From Clostridia bacterium (GTDB lineage Bacteria > Bacillota > Clostridia > Lachnospirales > WQUN01): a stretch of DNA of 17,870 nucleotides. Positions 15,225 through 17,870 of this stretch are shown in pieces (positions within the stretch are counted from its first letter, which is position 1; the number at the start of each line of letters is the position of its first letter). Made by a program: the position numbers and the translations under genes. The stretch spans positions 1 through 17,870 of the forward strand of contig BNUF01000039.1 in assembly GCA_025997155.1 (NCBI GenBank), written 5' to 3'. The notes under the pieces were generated by a model. It had not been told where the DNA came from and did no database searches. It saw only the letters and a program-made list of their open reading frames with translations.

Positions 15225-15470
15225 GTGGTCGCTACTATCCAAAGATGTACTGACAGTCAAGTAATCAGACTGCCAAAAAAAATCTTAGACGACTTAATGT
15301 TCAACGAAAACGAGATTGTTGAACTCAAGGAATTTAACGGAAATATATTGATTCAACGAGCCGTAAAGGAATATGCCGATTTAGACGAACTTTTCGAGGG
15401 ATACACAGGCAATTATAAATGTTTTGAATACGATTTCGGTGAAGATGTCGGGCGTGAGAAAATATGGTAG
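15225..15470 (+). CDS. mazE: MazE-like antitoxin, SpoVT/AbrB-domain
   Basis: An 81-residue protein with a swapped-hairpin AbrB DNA-binding domain at residues about 3-48 (SQVIRLPKKILDDL, ENEIVELKEFNGNILIQ) followed by an acidic, aromatic tail ending EYDFGEDVGREKIW, the toxin-binding segment expected for MazE. It starts at GTG 15225, eight bases after AGGTGG. MazE-type antitoxins neutralise MazF and, with it, repress their own operon. It is inserted between the binding-protein gene and the permease genes of the mannan operon with no promoter of its own visible, so it is probably transcribed with them. Its DNA is visibly more AT-rich and uses different codons than its neighbours, suggesting acquisition. 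The antitoxin appears intact although its toxin partner is not. Confidence 0.85.
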   Translation: MVATIQRCTDSQVIRLPKKILDDLMFNENEIVELKEFNGNILIQRAVKEYADLDELFEGYTGNYKCFEYDFGEDVGREKIW

Positions 15471-15688
15471 ATTATGCGCCTAAACAAGGCGATATCGTAT
15501 ACTTGGATAATACCTTAAATGATTTCCCTCTGCATATTAGATTAGACGAAAGAGTACGTACAACAGGAGCGTTATTGACGCAGCACGTAAGAACTATCGA
15601 CTCAAAGGCGCGTCAAATATCCTTTGTGGAATCCGCGCCGTCCGACATATTGGAGCGAGTAAAAAAAATTATCTACCTTTTCTTCTAA
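15464..15688 (+). pseudogene. mazF: MazF-like toxin with a large in-frame internal deletion
   Basis: The 74-residue frame begins with a normal MazF start, MVDYAPKQGDIVYLD, and then jumps directly to the second half of the family, NTLNDFPLHIRLDERVRTTG, continuing through HVRTIDSKARQISFVE and DILERVKKII to a normal end. Full MazF proteins have about 110-115 residues; roughly 38 residues are missing, precisely those containing the FDP..G.E..G.RP..V strand and loop with the catalytic arginine and the following VCPIT strand. The frame is preserved on both sides. The ATG overlaps the mazE stop by 7 bases, as in working mazEF pairs. RNase activity is therefore unlikely. The remaining C-terminal portion may still fold or bind MazE, but this is speculation. 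An assembly error is the main alternative. Confidence 0.8.
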
Positions 15689-15707
15689 TGATAAAAGGAG
15701 GGCAATT

Positions 15708-16592
15708 GTGAAATCCATAAAATCACAGGAATTAACTTCATATTTGATGATTGCCCCCTTTTTTGTGCTGTTTTTCGTGTTTGTGATGATGCCTGTGGGT
15801 ATGTCGATTTTTTTCAGTTTCACGTATTTCAATATGCTTGAACCGCCGTCTTTTGTGGGGTGGAACAATTATACGCGGCTGTTTCTGGACGACGACATTT
15901 TTTTGATTGCGCTTAAAAATACGCTGATTTTCTTGCTTGTGACCGGACCTATAAGCTATTTTTTCTGTATAATATTCGCGTGGATTATAAACGAGTTCAG
16001 CGGGAAATTCCGCGCCTTTCTCACGCTTATATTTTACGCACCGTCGATTTGCGGGCAGGCGTACCTCGTTTGGGGGCTTATCCTAGGCGGGGACAGGTAC
16101 GGCTACCTCAACGGACTTCTTCTGCAAATGGGATTTTTAAGCGAGCCGATAAACTGGCTTAATACCGAAAGATACATAATGCCCGTACTCATTGTCGTGC
16201 AGTTGTGGCTAAGCCTTGGGACGGCGTTTTTGGCGTTTATCGCGGGGCTTCAGACTGTTGACAAGACTTTGTATGAGGCGGCGGCGGTGGACGGGGTTAA
16301 GAACCGCTGGCAGGAGCTTTGGTACGTGACTCTCCCCGCAATCAAGCCGCAGCTTATGTTCGGCGCGGTTATGCAGATTACCTCGTCGGCGGCGGTCGCC
16401 GAAATCTCGATTATGCTTGCGGGGAATCCGTCCGTGAATTACGCGGGGTCTACCGTGGTGACGCACCTCATAGACTATGGCACGGTACGCTTTGAAATGG
16501 GATATGCCTCGGCAATCGCCACGGTGTTGTTTTTTATAATGATTGGCACGAATAAATTTGTACAAAAATTGCTAAAACGCGTCGGGGGTTAA
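15708..16592 (+). CDS. CUT1-type ABC sugar permease, MalF/UgpA/LplB-like
   Basis: A 294-residue integral membrane protein with about six hydrophobic helices (roughly 13-35, 69-92, 104-126, 157-180, 213-235, 262-281). The cytoplasmic EAA loop that docks the ATPase is at 190-210 (EAAAVDGVKNRWQ, then TLPAIKP). This family forms one half of the channel of importers for oligosaccharides. It starts at GTG 15708, seven bases after AGGAGG, and is 19 bases downstream of the mazF remnant. With the next permease and the modular binding protein it makes an importer lacking its own ATPase, which in Firmicutes is commonly supplied by a shared MsmK-type protein. The substrate is inferred as manno-oligosaccharide from the mannanase in the operon. 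Confidence 0.93.
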   Translation: MKSIKSQELTSYLMIAPFFVLFFVFVMMPVGMSIFFSFTYFNMLEPPSFVGWNNYTRLFLDDDIFLIALKNTLIFLLVTGPISYFFCIIFAWIINEFSGKFRAFLTLIFYAPSICGQAYLVWGLILGGDRYGYLNGLLLQMGFLSEPINWLNTERYIMPVLIVVQLWLSLGTAFLAFIAGLQTVDKTLYEAAAVDGVKNRWQELWYVTLPAIKPQLMFGAVMQITSSAAVAEISIMLAGNPSVNYAGSTVVTHLIDYGTVRFEMGYASAIATVLFFIMIGTNKFVQKLLKRVGG

Positions 16593-16595
16593 TAT

Positions 16596-17504
16596 ATGAA
16601 ATCCATAAAATCCTTTTTCGCGAAAAAGAATTTCAAAAATTTCAAAAATATGCTGAAAGGGCGGCAGAACCACCTCAACCGCTCAATCGCGGGGAACAGT
16701 CTCCTTTTCGTGATAATGGCGGTATGCGGCTTGTTTATGGCGATGCCCCTTATAATGCTTACGAACAACGCGCTGAAACCCCTTGACGAACTTTACCAGT
16801 ACCCGCCGAATATTTTTGTGCGAAATCCAACCCTTACCAATTTTACGGATTTGTTTTCGCTCGTAAATCTATCGTGGGTTCCCTTTTCGCGGTACATTGT
16901 CAACACGATTATCATAACGGGAATCAGCATTGCGGGGCATATCCTCTGCGCCTCCCTTGCCGCCTACCCGCTGGCGAAACACAAGTTCAGAGGGCGCGAC
17001 TTCCTTTTCGGACTCGTGATAATGTCGATGATGTTTTCTTCACAAGTAACGCAGGTTTCCAACTATATGGTAATTTCGGCGTTGGGGCTAAGCAACACCT
17101 ACCCAGCGGTTATCCTCCCGACTTTCGCCTATGGCGTGGGGCTGTACCTCCTCAAACAGTTCACCGAGCAGATACCCGATTCGATGATAGAATCTGCGCG
17201 AATTGACGGCGCAAGCGAGTGGTACATTTCTTTCCATATAATAATGCCGAATATCAAACCCGCGTGGCTCACGAGCGCGATTTTCCAGTTTCAGGTAATC
17301 TGGTCGAACACAGGCAGACTTCTTCTGCGCGACGAGGAGCTTAAGCCTATGCAATACGCGCTTACCCAGATTACGGCGAGCGTCGGACGCGAGGGCGCGG
17401 CGGCGGCGATTGCGTTTGTTATGGCGTTGATTCCGATTACGTTCTTTCTTGTGTGTCAGAGCCATATTATGGAGACGATGATTTCGTCGGGTATCAAGGA
17501 GTAG
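16596..17504 (+). CDS. CUT1-type ABC sugar permease, MalG-like
   Basis: A 302-residue membrane protein, the second channel subunit. An unusually basic N-terminus (KKNFKNFKNMLKGRQN, residues 10-25) precedes six helices starting near residue 33. The EAA loop is at about 199-218 (ESARIDGASEWYISFHIIMP), and the family segment KPLDELYQYPPNIF follows the first helix. Start ATG 16596 lies 3 bases after the stop of the first permease, with GGGGG at 16584-16588 as ribosome site. The first six residues, MKSIKS, and 16 bases of DNA are identical to those starting the preceding permease. Pairing and order (binding protein, two permeases) are standard for this importer class apart from the intervening mazEF. 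Specificity cannot be read from the sequence. Confidence 0.93.
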   Translation: MKSIKSFFAKKNFKNFKNMLKGRQNHLNRSIAGNSLLFVIMAVCGLFMAMPLIMLTNNALKPLDELYQYPPNIFVRNPTLTNFTDLFSLVNLSWVPFSRYIVNTIIITGISIAGHILCASLAAYPLAKHKFRGRDFLFGLVIMSMMFSSQVTQVSNYMVISALGLSNTYPAVILPTFAYGVGLYLLKQFTEQIPDSMIESARIDGASEWYISFHIIMPNIKPAWLTSAIFQFQVIWSNTGRLLLRDEELKPMQYALTQITASVGREGAAAAIAFVMALIPITFFLVCQSHIMETMISSGIKE

Positions 17505-17509
17505 GTATT

Positions 17510-17870
17510 ATGGATAGTTTAACCTTTGAAGAACTGCTGAAAATCAACTGTTTTTCCGCGGATTCGGCGGCGCGGCGGCAAGCGGCGCATTTGCTCGAAC
17601 ATAGGTATTGCTGTGAAATCAACTGCGCGGATATGGACGAAAGCGTGCTTTTCGCCCACCACGCGCGCGGCTGTACGATTGTGGCGGCGAAAATTTGCAA
17701 AAACGTGGTTATTTTTCAAAATGTGACGATTGGTTCAAATATGAGGTATAACAAAATCCAAAGCCGCTGGGAGAATGTAGGAACTCCTATTCTTTCGGAA
17801 AATGTGATTGTCGCGGACGGGGCGAAGGTTCTGGGAGCAATCGTTATCGGCGCGAATACGGTAATCGGGG
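17510..17870 (+). CDS. Hexapeptide-repeat acyltransferase, serine acetyltransferase-like (partial, 3' end outside window)
   Basis: The first 120 codons of a gene running off the window. Residues 1-45 are helical; FAHHARG (48-54) resembles the active-site histidine region of CysE-type enzymes, and left-handed beta-helix hexapeptide repeats follow (VVIFQNVTIGSN, ILSENVIVADGAKVLGAIVIGANTVIG split by a loop near 78-92). The start is ATG 17510, with AAGGAG overlapping the permease stop and 8 bases spacing, so it is translationally coupled to the sugar operon. It could be a serine O-acetyltransferase for cysteine synthesis or a sugar/oligosaccharide acetyltransferase. The operon position hints at sugar chemistry, while the sequence pattern is closest to short CysE-like proteins; I cannot decide. 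The C-terminal end, which would help, is missing. Confidence 0.8.
   Translation, partial: MDSLTFEELLKINCFSADSAARRQAAHLLEHRYCCEINCADMDESVLFAHHARGCTIVAAKICKNVVIFQNVTIGSNMRYNKIQSRWENVGTPILSENVIVADGAKVLGAIVIGANTVIG

Noticed and set aside
1..17870. CRISPR array, tRNA or rRNA genes
   Set aside because: Reading both strands gave no regularly spaced repeats, no tRNA cloverleaf signals such as GGTTCGAATCC, and no rRNA segments.

Overview
The window suggests a bacterium of the class Clostridia (Firmicutes/Bacillota), probably an uncultured gut or rumen type. The reasons are the conserved mrnC-rlmB-rae1 (yacP) gene order, a methionine synthase split from its reactivation domain, a PF06838-type ynbB gene, strong GGAGG ribosome binding sites, frequent TTG/GTG starts, and a Gram-positive style glycan-uptake operon with lipoprotein signal peptides. 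Base composition looks balanced to slightly GC-rich. No tRNA, rRNA, CRISPR array or complete insertion sequence is visible.

Layout. (1) Positions 1-1459, rightward: the end of Mini-ribonuclease III (mrnC), then rlmB and rae1/yacP, an rRNA maturation and ribosome-linked mRNA cleavage cluster. (2) Positions 8443-1460, leftward: a one-carbon/methionine cluster of metF, a stand-alone MetH reactivation-domain protein, metH and folC, followed by a 46-residue protein, a zinc-ribbon/TPR membrane protein and an unknown 131-residue protein. Most of these genes are only a few bases apart or overlap. (3) Positions 8517-9230, rightward: recO, whose best-supported start is a non-standard ATT codon behind a strong Shine-Dalgarno sequence. 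(4) Positions 10472-9231, leftward: a ynbB-type PLP enzyme. (5) Positions 10500-10665: a perfectly centred palindromic, MITE-like element between divergent genes. (6) Positions 10712-17870, rightward: a mannan utilisation operon behind a recognisable promoter.

The mannan operon encodes a lipoprotein GH26 beta-mannanase with an N-terminal CBM35-like module, then a 968-residue solute-binding protein carrying two carbohydrate-binding-like modules. After these come a MazE-like antitoxin and an internally deleted MazF, two CUT1-type ABC permeases, and a hexapeptide-repeat acyltransferase cut off by the window end. No ATPase is present, so the importer probably uses a shared MsmK-type ATPase encoded elsewhere. 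The likely logic is that the mannanase cuts mannan at the cell surface, the modular binding protein captures the polymer or oligomers, and the permeases import them.

The most notable points are the CBM/binding-protein fusion without a lipobox, the mazEF pair with a catalytically gutted toxin inside a sugar-transport operon, the fold-back MITE, the ATT start of recO, and two convergent gene pairs with no bases between their stop codons. I did not find a clearly new defence or enzymatic system; the mannan operon is the most interesting region.
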